Below are positions 46,576-55,024 of a stretch of DNA of 64,000 nucleotides, piece after piece; positions within the stretch are counted from its first letter, which is position 1; each line of letters starts with the position of its first letter. This DNA is from Pseudoduganella violacea (lineage in GTDB: Bacteria > Pseudomonadota > Gammaproteobacteria > Burkholderiales > Burkholderiaceae_D): the NCBI RefSeq assembly GCF_014191875.1, contig NZ_JACHXD010000003.1, positions 310,001 to 374,000 of the forward strand, in the 5' to 3' direction. Under the pieces are notes generated by a model that did not search any database, was not told where the DNA came from, and was given only the letters and a program-made list of their open reading frames with translations. Made by a program: the position numbers and the translations under genes.

Positions 46576-47979
46576 ATGAAGAAACTGATCGTTATGAGCC
46601 TGCTGGGCGCGGCCGCCGGCGCGGCGCAGATTCCGGCCAGCGCGGCCGAATTCCGCCTGCCCGCCTTCGAGAGCGCCAAGCTGTCGAACGGCCTGACCGT
46701 CTACCTGATGGAGCGCCACGACGTGCCGCTGATCGCCGTGCGCGCCGTAGTCAAAGCCGGCGCCGTCAACGACGCGCAGCAGGCCGGGCTGTCCAACCTG
46801 ACCGGCGATGCCCTGCTGCTCGGCACGCAAAAACATAAGAAGGCCGAGATCGACCAGGCCTTCGACTTCCGCGGCGCCGTGCTGGCCGGCGGCGCAGGCA
46901 CCGAGCAGACCACGGTGCAAGCTAACTTCGCGCGCGCCGACGCGGCCGAGCTGCTGCCCCTGTTCGCCGAAATCGTGCAGCAGCCCAGCTTCGACGCGGC
47001 TGAATTGGAGAAGATGCGCGCCCGTAAAGTGGCGGGCTTGAAACAGCAGAAGGAAAGCCCGCGCCAGGTGGTGGGCAACTACTACCGCAGCATGTTGTTC
47101 GGCGGCGGCGCCTACGCCAACCCGGCCGCCGGCACCGTCAGCAGCGTGGCCGCGCTGAAGCAGGACGATGTGAAGAGCTTCCACCAGCGCTACTACCGTC
47201 CGGACAACGCCGCCATCGTGGTGGTGGGCGACTTCAAGGCCGGCGAGATGCGCCAGCAGCTGGAAAAGCTGTTCGGCCAATGGCAGGCCAGCGGCCCGGC
47301 GCCGCAAGCCCAGGACAATGGCAAGGTGCAGGCCGACAAGCCGCGCGTCTGGCTGGTGGACAAGGCCGACGCCATCGAAACCACCTTCCTGATCGGCGGC
47401 AAGGGTATCGCCCGCAACGATCCGGACTACGTGCCGCTGCAAGTGGTGAACACGGTGCTGGGCGGCCGCTTCACTTCCTGGCTCAACGACGAGCTGCGCG
47501 TGAACTCGGGCCTGACCTATGGCGCCAACAGCGCCTTCGCGCCGCTGTCGCAGGCCGGCACCTTCCAGATCTCCAGCTTCACCGCCACGCCGAAAACCGA
47601 GGCGGCGCTGGACCTGGCGCTGAAAACCTATCAGCGCCTGTGGGATAAGGGCATCGACAAGACCACGCTGGAATCGGCCAAGGCCTATGTCAAAGGCCAG
47701 TTCCCGCCACGCTTCGAAACCAGCGAGCAGCTGGCCGGCCTGCTGGGCGATATGTACGCCCTGAACGTGGGCCGCGAGCAGATCGACAACTTCATGCAGG
47801 ATGTCGACAGCCTGACGCCGGAACGCGCCAAGCAGCTGGTGGACAAGCACTTCCCGCGCAATAATCTGCAAATGGTGCTGGTCGGGAAAGCGGAAGCGAT
47901 CCGCAAGCTGGCCGCCAAATACGGCGAGGTGACGGAACTGCCGATCACCGCCGACGGCTTCAAGCCTGCGGCCCAGTAA
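46576..47979 (+). CDS. M16 family peptidase homologue lacking the zinc motif
   Basis: 467 aa with a signal peptide (about 1-23, ending PASAAE). It aligns in design with the upstream M16 subunit (LSNGLTVYLMERHDVPLIAV, YYRPDNAAIVVVGDFKAGEM, LNDELRVNSGLTYGANSAFA), but where HxxEH is expected it reads GLSNLTGDALLLG, so it has no catalytic zinc site. Non-catalytic partner subunits of this type build the substrate chamber in heterodimeric M16 enzymes. A bidirectional terminator follows. Confidence 0.88.
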   Translation: MKKLIVMSLLGAAAGAAQIPASAAEFRLPAFESAKLSNGLTVYLMERHDVPLIAVRAVVKAGAVNDAQQAGLSNLTGDALLLGTQKHKKAEIDQAFDFRGAVLAGGAGTEQTTVQANFARADAAELLPLFAEIVQQPSFDAAELEKMRARKVAGLKQQKESPRQVVGNYYRSMLFGGGAYANPAAGTVSSVAALKQDDVKSFHQRYYRPDNAAIVVVGDFKAGEMRQQLEKLFGQWQASGPAPQAQDNGKVQADKPRVWLVDKADAIETTFLIGGKGIARNDPDYVPLQVVNTVLGGRFTSWLNDELRVNSGLTYGANSAFAPLSQAGTFQISSFTATPKTEAALDLALKTYQRLWDKGIDKTTLESAKAYVKGQFPPRFETSEQLAGLLGDMYALNVGREQIDNFMQDVDSLTPERAKQLVDKHFPRNNLQMVLVGKAEAIRKLAAKYGEVTELPITADGFKPAAQ

Positions 47980-47995
47980 GACCGGGTAGAATGAC

Positions 47996-48022
47996 AAAAA
48001 GCGCTCCACGGAGCGCTTTTTT
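47996..48022. terminator. Bidirectional terminator after the M16 pair
   Basis: Stem AAAAAGCGCTCC/GGAGCGCTTTTT with a 2-nt loop, and A and T runs on both sides. It lies between the M16 operon and the convergent 119-aa gene. Confidence 0.9.
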
Positions 48023-48044
48023 CATTGCCGGAGGAAGCAAAAAC

Positions 48045-48404
48045 TCAGATGCCCTGGGCTTCGATGTCCGCCAGCGAGGCGCGGCCTTTATCGGTGATGG
48101 CGAAGCCGCCTTCCACCTGTTCGATATGGGATTTTTTGCCGAGGAAGAGCGCCACATCGGCGTCCAGCGTGACCGCCTGGCTTTCCGTCAGCGCGCGCAG
48201 GGCCATGATGCAGCGGCGCAGGAACAGCGCTTCGCGGCCCTTGTCGGTCAGGGTGATGGCGCCGCTGCGCGCGATGCTGATCATTTTCAGACCGGACAGA
48301 CGCTTGGTGTTGCGGCCGACGCAGGCGCTGGGCCGGCCCTTGATGCCGCGGGCCACCTCGTCCAGCGCATTGTATTCGTCGGTGGAGAATTTCTCGTTTT
48401 TCAT
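48045..48404 (-). CDS. Hypothetical protein, possibly winged-helix (119 aa)
   Basis: 119 aa, soluble. It contains two copies of a similar short pattern, ITLTDKGREALFLRR (about 50-64) and FAITDKGRASLADIE (near the end), each like the end of a winged helix (TDKGRxxL), plus a basic segment (RNTKRLSGLKMI). This suggests two tandem wHTH-like units. No family recognised. Single gene. Confidence 0.65.
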   Translation of the reverse strand: MKNEKFSTDEYNALDEVARGIKGRPSACVGRNTKRLSGLKMISIARSGAITLTDKGREALFLRRCIMALRALTESQAVTLDADVALFLGKKSHIEQVEGGFAITDKGRASLADIEAQGI

Positions 48405-48488
48405 TGCCTTGTTTCCATGATGAGCTTGCGGCCGTCATGGTACGCGCCTCCCCGCCTCAGGGCAAGGCCGGCGCTCAGGCGGCAGCCT

Positions 48489-48623
48489 TTAAGTGCGCAA
48501 AACCAACCACAACGCGCTCAGGCCAGCCACCAGTCCCAAGCCGATCAACAGCTGGGCGCGCTTGCTGGCCCAAGGGCTGGCGCGTCGTCCGAGATAGATC
48601 TTGTTGTGCAGGGAATTGCCCAT
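48489..48623 (-). CDS. Small single-TM membrane protein (44 aa)
   Basis: A 44-codon ORF with an excellent Shine-Dalgarno site (TGGAGG, 5 nt before the ATG at 48623). The N-terminal half is basic and polar (KIYLGRRASPWASKRAQ), and the rest is one hydrophobic helix (LLIGLGLVAGLSALWLVL) ending RT and a TAA stop. It is likely an inner-membrane peptide. It is unknown and easy to miss because of its size. The region just upstream (48625-48800) is AT-rich and could hold its promoter. Confidence 0.6.
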   Translation of the reverse strand: MGNSLHNKIYLGRRASPWASKRAQLLIGLGLVAGLSALWLVLRT

Positions 48624-48813
48624 TTTGGCCTCCACATGATGAAAAACCTGTCGATGGTCAAATTATATGAATACTTTGATGACAGGCTGGTGACGACGGA
48701 CACAAAAATCAAAATATATAGCCATGAAGCAACATCAATTACGAACAAGCAAAATGCAAGCGAGCGCTCCGCCTCGCGCCGCCCTGCTAGCATGGCGGAA
48801 AAGGAGGTGTGGC

Positions 48814-48996
48814 ATGAATCCGACAGAGAACACCCGCGCCGATGAACACGGCCGCGGACACTTGATGGACGAACCCGATATTGGCAGCGGCGAGAAAACA
48901 CCGGGCGAGCTGGAGACCGAAGAGCATATCCGGCAAATCCGGCCCCAGCCGGCAGCGGAGACGGCAACAAAGGCCGAGCCGCCGCCCAAGACCTGA
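48814..48996 (+). CDS. Small acidic hypothetical protein (60 aa)
   Basis: 60 aa from MNPTENTRADEHGRG with AAGGAGG 8 nt upstream. Highly hydrophilic and probably disordered (DEPDIGSGEKTPGELETEEH), with a Pro/Ala tail. No hydrophobic core. Convergent with the Pro-rich 55-aa ORF. No family recognised. Confidence 0.6.
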   Translation: MNPTENTRADEHGRGHLMDEPDIGSGEKTPGELETEEHIRQIRPQPAAETATKAEPPPKT

Positions 48997-49008
48997 ATCA
49001 GGCCGGCC

Positions 49009-49176
49009 TCAGGCCTTGATCGGCGGCGCGGCCGGCACCGGCTCCTCGATCGGCGGTTCTTCCGGCAGCGGCGTCTCGTCCGGCGGCGGATCTTTTTCCG
49101 GCACCGGCGGCGGCGTTTCCGGATCGGGCGTGATGTGGGCGCGCTGCGGGCGCGGCGGTTGCTCGATGGCTGGCAT
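49009..49176 (-). CDS. Small proline-rich hypothetical protein (55 aa)
   Basis: A 55-codon ORF with GGGAGA upstream of the ATG at 49176. Its composition is dominated by Pro and Glu (PETPPPVPEKDPPPDETPLP in the middle), so it should be an extended, unstructured acidic chain. It is too short for usual gene finders. The good ribosome site and the biased composition in one frame support it being real. Confidence 0.5.
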   Translation of the reverse strand: MPAIEQPPRPQRAHITPDPETPPPVPEKDPPPDETPLPEEPPIEEPVPAAPPIKA

Positions 49177-49211
49177 GATAGGTCTCCCTCAACATTAGCA
49201 AAATAGTAGCG

Positions 49212-49955
49212 CTAACTGGCAGATCGGGGGCTTTCTCCAGATATCAAGACTTGGCCGGCGGCGCGCGCCGCGTGCGCGGCCAGCGCCACTTCCTCGCTGT
49301 ACAGGGCGCTGGCGCTCTGCAAGACCGCCGCGTCGACGTGGCGCGGGTGGCCGGGGCCGAAAGGCGGTTGCGGATCGTATTCGATCAGCAGTTGCAGGAT
49401 GCGTGCGAACGGTTCGTCGTACAAGCGCGCGGCCAGGGTCAGCGCAAAGTCCATGCCGGCCGTGACGCCGCCGCCCGTCAAGCGGTTGCGGTCTTCCACC
49501 ACGCGCGCGTCGCAGGGCATGGCGCCCATTTCCGCCAGCAGCTCGCGCACGCCCCAGTGCGAGGTGGCGCAATAGCCTTGCAGCAGACCGGCCGCCGCCA
49601 GCAACAGGGAGCCGGTGCATACGCTCGTGACCCAGTCGGCCGCGGCGCCGCAGCGGCGCAGGAAGGCCAGCACTTCCTGATCCTGCATCAAGGCCCAGGT
49701 TGCACCCTTGCTGCCGGGGACGAACAGCACGGTGGGACGCTGTGGACAGCCGGCCAGCGTGGCCGTGGGCAAAATGGCAAAGCCGGTGTCGCACGCCACC
49801 GCCTCCAGATTTTTCCAGACCAGGTGCACGCGGGCGTTGGGCAGATTGGAAAAGACCAGCTGCGGCGCCACCATGTCCAGCGCCGTCATGCCGGGGTAGA
49901 TCAGCATCACGATATCGGTGGATGCGCCAGCCTGCACCTTTGCTTCGCTACTCAT
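49212..49955 (-). CDS. DJ-1/PfpI family protein, isonitrile hydratase-like
   Basis: 247 aa. The DJ-1 fold nucleophile elbow is SVCTGSLLLAAAG (Cys 113), and the glutamate-containing opening (MLIYPGMTALDMVAPQ) is in the right place. SHWGVRELL and VVEDRNRLTGGGVTAGMDFA match the InhA/isonitrile hydratase branch, which turns isonitriles into formamides. No HTH is present, so it is enzyme-like. Divergent from a GlxA-type regulator gene with a related DJ-1 domain, a common pairing. Confidence 0.85.
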   Translation of the reverse strand: MSSEAKVQAGASTDIVMLIYPGMTALDMVAPQLVFSNLPNARVHLVWKNLEAVACDTGFAILPTATLAGCPQRPTVLFVPGSKGATWALMQDQEVLAFLRRCGAAADWVTSVCTGSLLLAAAGLLQGYCATSHWGVRELLAEMGAMPCDARVVEDRNRLTGGGVTAGMDFALTLAARLYDEPFARILQLLIEYDPQPPFGPGHPRHVDAAVLQSASALYSEEVALAAHAARAAGQVLISGESPRSAS

Positions 49956-50051
49956 TCTTGCTGCTCCTTCTCTACGGTGAAGGCCTTACTTTACAGATGC
50001 AAGCAATGGCAGGAATGACGCAAAACAGGCGTTTTCTGCCATAATCGGCCG

Positions 50052-51040
50052 ATGAGCAAACGCCTCGCCGCGCCCCGCCGCATCGTCTTCGTCGCCACCG
50101 ACCTCACGGAAGAATTGGACCTGTTCGGTTCCGTATCGGCCTTCTGCGCCGCCAACCGCAGTCCGGCCCTGGATGCGCCGGCCTACCGCATCGAAATCGT
50201 CTCCGGCGCGAGGACGGCGGCAATCGCCGGCAATTGCGGCATCACCCTGCTCAGCAACGGTTCCTGCTTCGACCTGCGCGGCGCCATCGACACCCTGATC
50301 GTGGTCAGCGGCGAACACGCCCACCAGCCGCAAAGCAAGGAGCTACGGCCTGGCTGGCGGCGCATGGGCCGAAGGCGCGCCGCCTGGTCTCGATCTGCAC
50401 CGGCGCCTTCGTGCTGGCCCAGGCCGGGCTGCTGGACGGGCGGCGCGTCACCACGCACTGGAGCCGCGCCGCTATGCTGGCCGAGCGCTTTCCCGCCGCC
50501 GACGTGTCGGCCAATGAGCTATGGGTCAAGGATGGCCCGCTCTACACCTCGGCCGGCGTGACGGCGGGCATCGACCTGACCCTGGCCCTGATCGAGGACG
50601 ATATCGGCGCGCCGGCCGCGCTGGAGGTGGCGCGCGGCCTGGTGGTCTTCCTGCGCCGCCCGGGCGGCCAGGCGCAATTCAGCGTCACGCTGGCGGCGCA
50701 GCAGGCAAAGACGCCCGCCATCCGCGCCCTGCAAGCCTGGCTGCCCGAACATCTGGCCGAGGATTTGAATGTGCAGCGCCTGGCCGACCGCGCCGCCATG
50801 AGCGCGCGCCACTTTGCGCGCGTGTTCCGGCGCGAGCTGGGCGACACGCCGGCCGCCTATGTGCAACGCCTGCGGCTGGAGCAAGCGCGCTGGATGCTGG
50901 AGGATGGCAGCTGGAGCATCGAGCGCATCGCCGCCTTAAGCGGCTTCTCCGATGCGCAGCTGATGCGGCGCGCGCTGAAACGGGCGCTCGGCGTCTCGCC
51001 CGGCCAGTACCGCAGCCTGCACCACGCGCCGCCCGCCTAG
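50052..51040 (+). pseudogene. GlxA-type AraC regulator (DJ-1 domain plus HTH) with a frameshift
   Basis: From ATG 50052 the protein starts as a DJ-1-like domain (RIVFVATDLTEELDLFGSVS up to LIVVSGEHAHQPQSKEL). It then continues in another frame with TAWLAAHGPKARRLVSICTG, and ends in a complete AraC HTH (LADRAAMSARHFARVFRREL and IERIAALSGFSDAQLMRRAL). The join is near 50344, where one base (GCTGACG expected, GCTACG seen) is missing. With that base restored, the gene is about 329 aa, a normal GlxA size. It could be a real inactivating mutation or a sequencing error. Divergent from the DJ-1 family gene. Confidence 0.8.
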
Positions 51041-52941
51041 TGCTGGGTCAGCGCCTGCTCCTGGCGCTCGCCGGCCAGGATGGCCTGGATGCGCTCGAAG
51101 CTGATCGGCTTCACCACATGCAGGTCGAAGCCGGCGTCGAAGGCTTGCTGGCGGTCCTTCTGCTGGCCCCAGCCCGTCACCGCCACCAGCAGCGCCTTGC
51201 GCAGCGCCGGCAGGCGGCGCAGCGCGCGCGCCAGGTCGTAGCCGTTCAGTTGCGGCAAGCCGATGTCGAGGAAGGCGATATCGGGCGCGAAGGCCTCGGC
51301 CGCCGCCAGCGCCTGCACACCGTCATGGCTGATATGCACGGTATGGCCCATGGAGCGCAGCAGCGTGCCGATGCCGTTGACGAAGTCGGTATTGTCGTCG
51401 GCCAGCAGGACGCGCAGCAGGCGCCGGGTACGCGGTGGCGCGGCCGTGCGCGGCGCTTCCGCCGCCGGCGCCCCGGCCAGCGGCAGCAGGATCACGAATT
51501 CGCTGCCCTGCCCCAGCCCCTTGCTGAAGGCCTGGATGGTGCCGCCGTGCAGTTCCACCAGGCGCCGCGCCAGCGACAGGCCCACGCCCAGCCCCGCCGA
51601 ACTGCGCTCCAGCGAAGAATCGGCCTGGGTGAACATTTCGAAGATATGGCTCAGCATCTGCGGCGCGATGCCGATGCCGTTATCGCGCACGCTGAGTTTG
51701 AGCTGGCCGCCGCCCACCGTTCCTTCCAGCGCGATGCGGCCGCCGCGCACCGTGTACTTGGCGGCGTTGTTGAGCAGGTTCGACAGCACTTGCGCCAGCC
51801 GCGTGGCATCGCCCAGCAGCCACACCGGCTGCGGCGGCAGGCTCACCGTCAGCTCGTGGTTCTGCCCTTCGATAAAGGGACGCGCGCTTTCCACCGCGTC
51901 GCCGACCACGGACTGCAGGTCCAGTCCCTCCTTGCTGATGGCGAGCTTGCCCGTGTTGATGCGCGAGACGTCGAGCAGGTCGTCGACCAGCCGCACCATC
52001 TGCTTCAACTGGCGCTCCATGATGGCGCGCGCCTTGTCGATGGACTTGCCGTCGGCGGCATTGATGCGCATGATATCCAGGCCGGTGCGGATGGGCGCCA
52101 GCGGGTTGCGCAGCTCATGCGCCAGCGTGGCCAGGAATTCATCCTTGCGGCGGTCGGCCTGCAGCAGCGCATGCTCGGCGCTCTGGCGCACCGCCATTTC
52201 ATGCTCCAGCGTGCGGTTGGCTTCCTGCAGGGCGTGGGAGCGGCGGCCCACCTCGGCCAGCATATCGTTGAAGGCATCGACCAGGGTGGCGATCTCGCCG
52301 CTGCCGGCCTGCGGCACGCGCAGCGAAAAATCGCGGCGCTGGCGCACCTCGCGCGCCACGCCGGTGACGGCGGCCAGCGGCCGGGTAATGCCTTCCTGCA
52401 GCCGCGAGGCCACCAGGGCCGCCAGCAACAGGCTGCCCAGCATCACGCCACCGAGAATCGCGCCATAGCGGCCGATGCGCTCCAACAGCGGGTATTGCGC
52501 GCTCAGATACACATGGCCAATAACTTCACCATTGTCCAGTATGGGCTGGCAGACCGTCATCTGGCCGCCCTCGACGTGGTAGCCAACCGGACCGGGACGA
52601 GCGGGAAACACCGGCGTTTCCTGCGCCGACTGCGCATAGGCGGCGAACATGGCGTCGCGCGCCGCGTAGATGGCGCCGGCGTGGATCGCCGGACGCACGC
52701 GCAGCAGGGCCAGGTTCTGGCGCGCGGCGGCGGGGTCGTTGAAGTTCAGCGCCGGCGCGCTGGCCATCGCCACGATTTCGGCCTGCGCGGTGAGGTCGCT
52801 GGCCCAGGTCTGCTGGAAGCTGCGCGCGTCGTACAGCAGCATGCAGCCGGCGGCCACCAGCAGGGCCACGAAGGTGGTGGCCAGCGCCATCAGGATCAGG
52901 CGGGCGCGTACCGAACCGGCGTTTACGCGATTGAGCATCAT
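51037..52941 (-). CDS. CHASE8-HAMP hybrid sensor histidine kinase with receiver domain
   Basis: 634 aa from MMLNRVNAGS (AGAAGGG upstream). TM1 is about 14-36. A periplasmic domain of the YfiN/CHASE8 look (LYDARSFQQTWASDLTAQAE) follows, then TM2 about 160-180 and HAMP about 180-235. HisKA has the phospho-His in FLATLAHELRNP (His 275). HATPase follows (NNAAKYTV, DNGIGIAPQ). The C-terminal receiver has its Asp in DIAFLDIGLPQLNG (about 556) and Lys in VVKPIS. The gene begins inside the end of yfiR (4-nt ATGA overlap). It replaces the diguanylate cyclase that usually pairs with YfiR. Confidence 0.9.
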   Translation of the reverse strand: MMLNRVNAGSVRARLILMALATTFVALLVAAGCMLLYDARSFQQTWASDLTAQAEIVAMASAPALNFNDPAAARQNLALLRVRPAIHAGAIYAARDAMFAAYAQSAQETPVFPARPGPVGYHVEGGQMTVCQPILDNGEVIGHVYLSAQYPLLERIGRYGAILGGVMLGSLLLAALVASRLQEGITRPLAAVTGVAREVRQRRDFSLRVPQAGSGEIATLVDAFNDMLAEVGRRSHALQEANRTLEHEMAVRQSAEHALLQADRRKDEFLATLAHELRNPLAPIRTGLDIMRINAADGKSIDKARAIMERQLKQMVRLVDDLLDVSRINTGKLAISKEGLDLQSVVGDAVESARPFIEGQNHELTVSLPPQPVWLLGDATRLAQVLSNLLNNAAKYTVRGGRIALEGTVGGGQLKLSVRDNGIGIAPQMLSHIFEMFTQADSSLERSSAGLGVGLSLARRLVELHGGTIQAFSKGLGQGSEFVILLPLAGAPAAEAPRTAAPPRTRRLLRVLLADDNTDFVNGIGTLLRSMGHTVHISHDGVQALAAAEAFAPDIAFLDIGLPQLNGYDLARALRRLPALRKALLVAVTGWGQQKDRQQAFDAGFDLHVVKPISFERIQAILAGERQEQALTQH

Positions 52942-53537
52942 GGACCCTTCTGGATCTGGTAGGCCACCGACAGCAGGCGCGAACTGAGTTTGAGATTGCT
53001 CTTTTCGGCCGCCGGCAGCGAGACTTCGAAGCGCACGCGCTCGTCGACCACACGGAAATTGATGACGGCACCCTGCTGCAGGCCGCCGTCCGTTTCGCTG
53101 ATGCCCAGCACCGAGTGCTGCTGCGCGGCGCGCAGCCAATGCGCCGGCTTGTCGGCGTCGGCGCCGACGAAGAGGATATTCAGGCCGGCCAGCGCGTCAC
53201 CCTCGTTTAGCGTGCGCACGGCGATGACGCGGTTGCCTACCGTGCGGCCGGCCGTGATGCGGCCCAGTTCAGCGGCCACGTCGTCGGCATCGACCACGCC
53301 GACGGTCAGCGGCGCGCTGGTGTCGGCGGCCGGGAATTCGACATAACCAAGGAATTTGTAGAGGAAGGCGGCTTTCACGCTGCGTTCCAGCGTCGGCGCC
53401 GCCACGCTGGCTGGGGGCGCACCGCCGGCGATGCAGCTCAGCGCGAACAACAGGCACACCAGCACAAACAAGCAACCCGGCAGACCGGGGGCTAGCCTCA
53501 CACTTCGGACCGGCGCTATGGTTGGGGCAGTCGTCAT
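52938..53537 (-). CDS. YfiR family periplasmic protein (DUF4154)
   Basis: 199 aa with an N-terminal signal (PGCLFVLVCLLFALSCIAGG, about 20-42). The rest matches the YfiR family: LERSVKAAFLYKFLGYVEFP, LTVGVVDADDVAAEL, INFRVVDERVRFEVSLPAAE and LKLSSRLLSVA. In Pseudomonas, YfiR in the periplasm represses the diguanylate cyclase YfiN. Here it is translationally coupled to a histidine kinase with a CHASE8-like sensor, so it probably controls that kinase. Confidence 0.87.
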   Translation of the reverse strand: MTTAPTIAPVRSVRLAPGLPGCLFVLVCLLFALSCIAGGAPPASVAAPTLERSVKAAFLYKFLGYVEFPAADTSAPLTVGVVDADDVAAELGRITAGRTVGNRVIAVRTLNEGDALAGLNILFVGADADKPAHWLRAAQQHSVLGISETDGGLQQGAVINFRVVDERVRFEVSLPAAEKSNLKLSSRLLSVAYQIQKGP

Positions 53538-53669
53538 CTTGTCTGAGTGGCTGTGCGGGCCAGGCAGGTGGTGTATCGATTATAAACACATCTGTTTGCA
53601 TTGACGTCCGTTTTGATAGCTTCGCAACACTCTGGCAGCTTATGGGTGTGCATGCCATACTGCGCCACT

Positions 53670-54542
53670 ATGAACACCTTTACTCATCTCCCGCAGGAAT
53701 GGGATCATTGGCTGGACCGCAACCTGGCCAAGGGCTGTCTGGTGCAGGACATCGTCAAGGCCATGGTGGAAAGCCGTTTCGACGCGGATTTCGCCGCCCG
53801 CACCGTGGCCGAGCGCGTCGAACTGCGCGCGCTGCAAACCCAGGCCGCCCTGCCCGCGCAGGCCGCTCCGCGCCAGCCCTACCAATACGGCCTGCCGCGC
53901 TTTGCCCATGCCGGGAATGTGATTTCCACTTTTGACCGCGACGTGCATATCACGTTCCGCATGCAGCGGCCGGTGCTGGCCGTGCTGGACGATCTGCTCA
54001 CGCATGAGGAATGCGACCGCATCGTCGGCCTGGCGCGCGACCGCCTGCAGCGTTCGGCCACGCTGGATCCGCTGTCGGGCCAGCATCAGGTCAAGGACCA
54101 CCGCACCAGCATGGGCGTGTTCCTGCCTGCGGCGGGCGACGCCTTCCTCGACGGGATCGAGCGCCGCATTGCCGAAGTGATGAATTGGCCGCGCGCCAAT
54201 GGCGAGCCGCTGCATGTGCTGCACTACGATGTGGGCGCCGAATACCGGCCGCACCACGATTTCTTCGATCCCGCCAAACCGGGCTTCGGGCCGACGCTGG
54301 CGCGCGGCGGGCAGCGCGTGAGCACGCTGATCACCTATCTGAACGAGGTGGAAGGCGCGGGCGAGACCATTTTCCCGGCCCTGCACCTGTCGGTGGTGCC
54401 GAAAAAAGGCTCGGCGGTGTATTTCGAATATTTCAATGAGTCCGGCCAGCTGGACTGGGATACCCTGCACGGCGGCGCGCCCGTGACCCAGGGCGAGAAA
54501 TGGGTGGTGACGAAATGGATGCGGGAAGGGGTGTTTACCTGA
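53670..54542 (+). CDS. 2OG-Fe(II) oxygenase, prolyl 4-hydroxylase-like
   Basis: 290 aa from MNTFTHLPQEWDHWL; in-frame upstream ATGs (53652, 53601) are possible, but no ribosome site is clear for any. The C-terminal half has the jelly-roll iron motif HxD (RPHHDFFD, near residues 194-196), a distal His (DTLHGGAPV) and the 2-oxoglutarate-binding Lys (GEKWVVTKW), so it should be active. ADFAARTVAERVELRALQ is a helical N-terminal part. It may hydroxylate a proline in a protein; the substrate is unknown. Divergent from yfiR. Confidence 0.83.
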   Translation: MNTFTHLPQEWDHWLDRNLAKGCLVQDIVKAMVESRFDADFAARTVAERVELRALQTQAALPAQAAPRQPYQYGLPRFAHAGNVISTFDRDVHITFRMQRPVLAVLDDLLTHEECDRIVGLARDRLQRSATLDPLSGQHQVKDHRTSMGVFLPAAGDAFLDGIERRIAEVMNWPRANGEPLHVLHYDVGAEYRPHHDFFDPAKPGFGPTLARGGQRVSTLITYLNEVEGAGETIFPALHLSVVPKKGSAVYFEYFNESGQLDWDTLHGGAPVTQGEKWVVTKWMREGVFT

Positions 54543-54558
54543 ACCCCTTCCCTATTAC

Positions 54559-54918
54559 TCAGGCCAGGCTTTTGCGGTAGGCGGCAATCAGATCCAGGGC
54601 ATGGATGGGGATTTTGGCGTAGGTATCCATGATGCTCGGATCGGCGGTTTGAAAGGCATAAATGGAACGGGATTCCATTTCGGCCAGGGTGCTCAAAGTC
54701 GAGATCAATTCCTGGCCGGTTTGTTCGACCTTGCTGCCCTTGCGGCTTGAAATATCCTTGCGAATCAACGTCAGCAATTCCGGCAGCTCCGCCCTGGCGC
54801 TTGCGGATGGCAATAAAATCTCCCTGCCGTATTCGTTGATCAGTTGCGTCAAATTACTTTTGATTCTGGCCATATTGTAGATGAAATGGCCGACTTTTTC
54901 GTAACGTGCCTGATTCAT
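54559..54918 (-). CDS. Hypothetical helical protein (119 aa)
   Basis: 119 aa, mostly alpha-helical and soluble (KVGHFIYNMARIKSNLTQLI, then LISTLSTLAEMESRSIYAFQ). No signal peptide, metal motif or known family. The stop lies 16 bp from that of the convergent oxygenase, with no clear terminator between. A role cannot be given. Confidence 0.6.
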   Translation of the reverse strand: MNQARYEKVGHFIYNMARIKSNLTQLINEYGREILLPSASARAELPELLTLIRKDISSRKGSKVEQTGQELISTLSTLAEMESRSIYAFQTADPSIMDTYAKIPIHALDLIAAYRKSLA

Positions 54919-55024
54919 GGTATGGTCCTGATTCGATTGATCGGGTGCGGCTAGGGTAGCACCGGAAAAGCCGTGGAATATTCACGCTTTTTCACATCGT
55001 CATTTATTTTGCGCTGAGTAGTCC

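Noticed and set aside
50521..52962. 813-codon plus-strand frame over the hybrid kinase
   Set aside because: The minus strand encodes a full kinase with HisKA, HATPase and receiver motifs; the plus frame has no domain.
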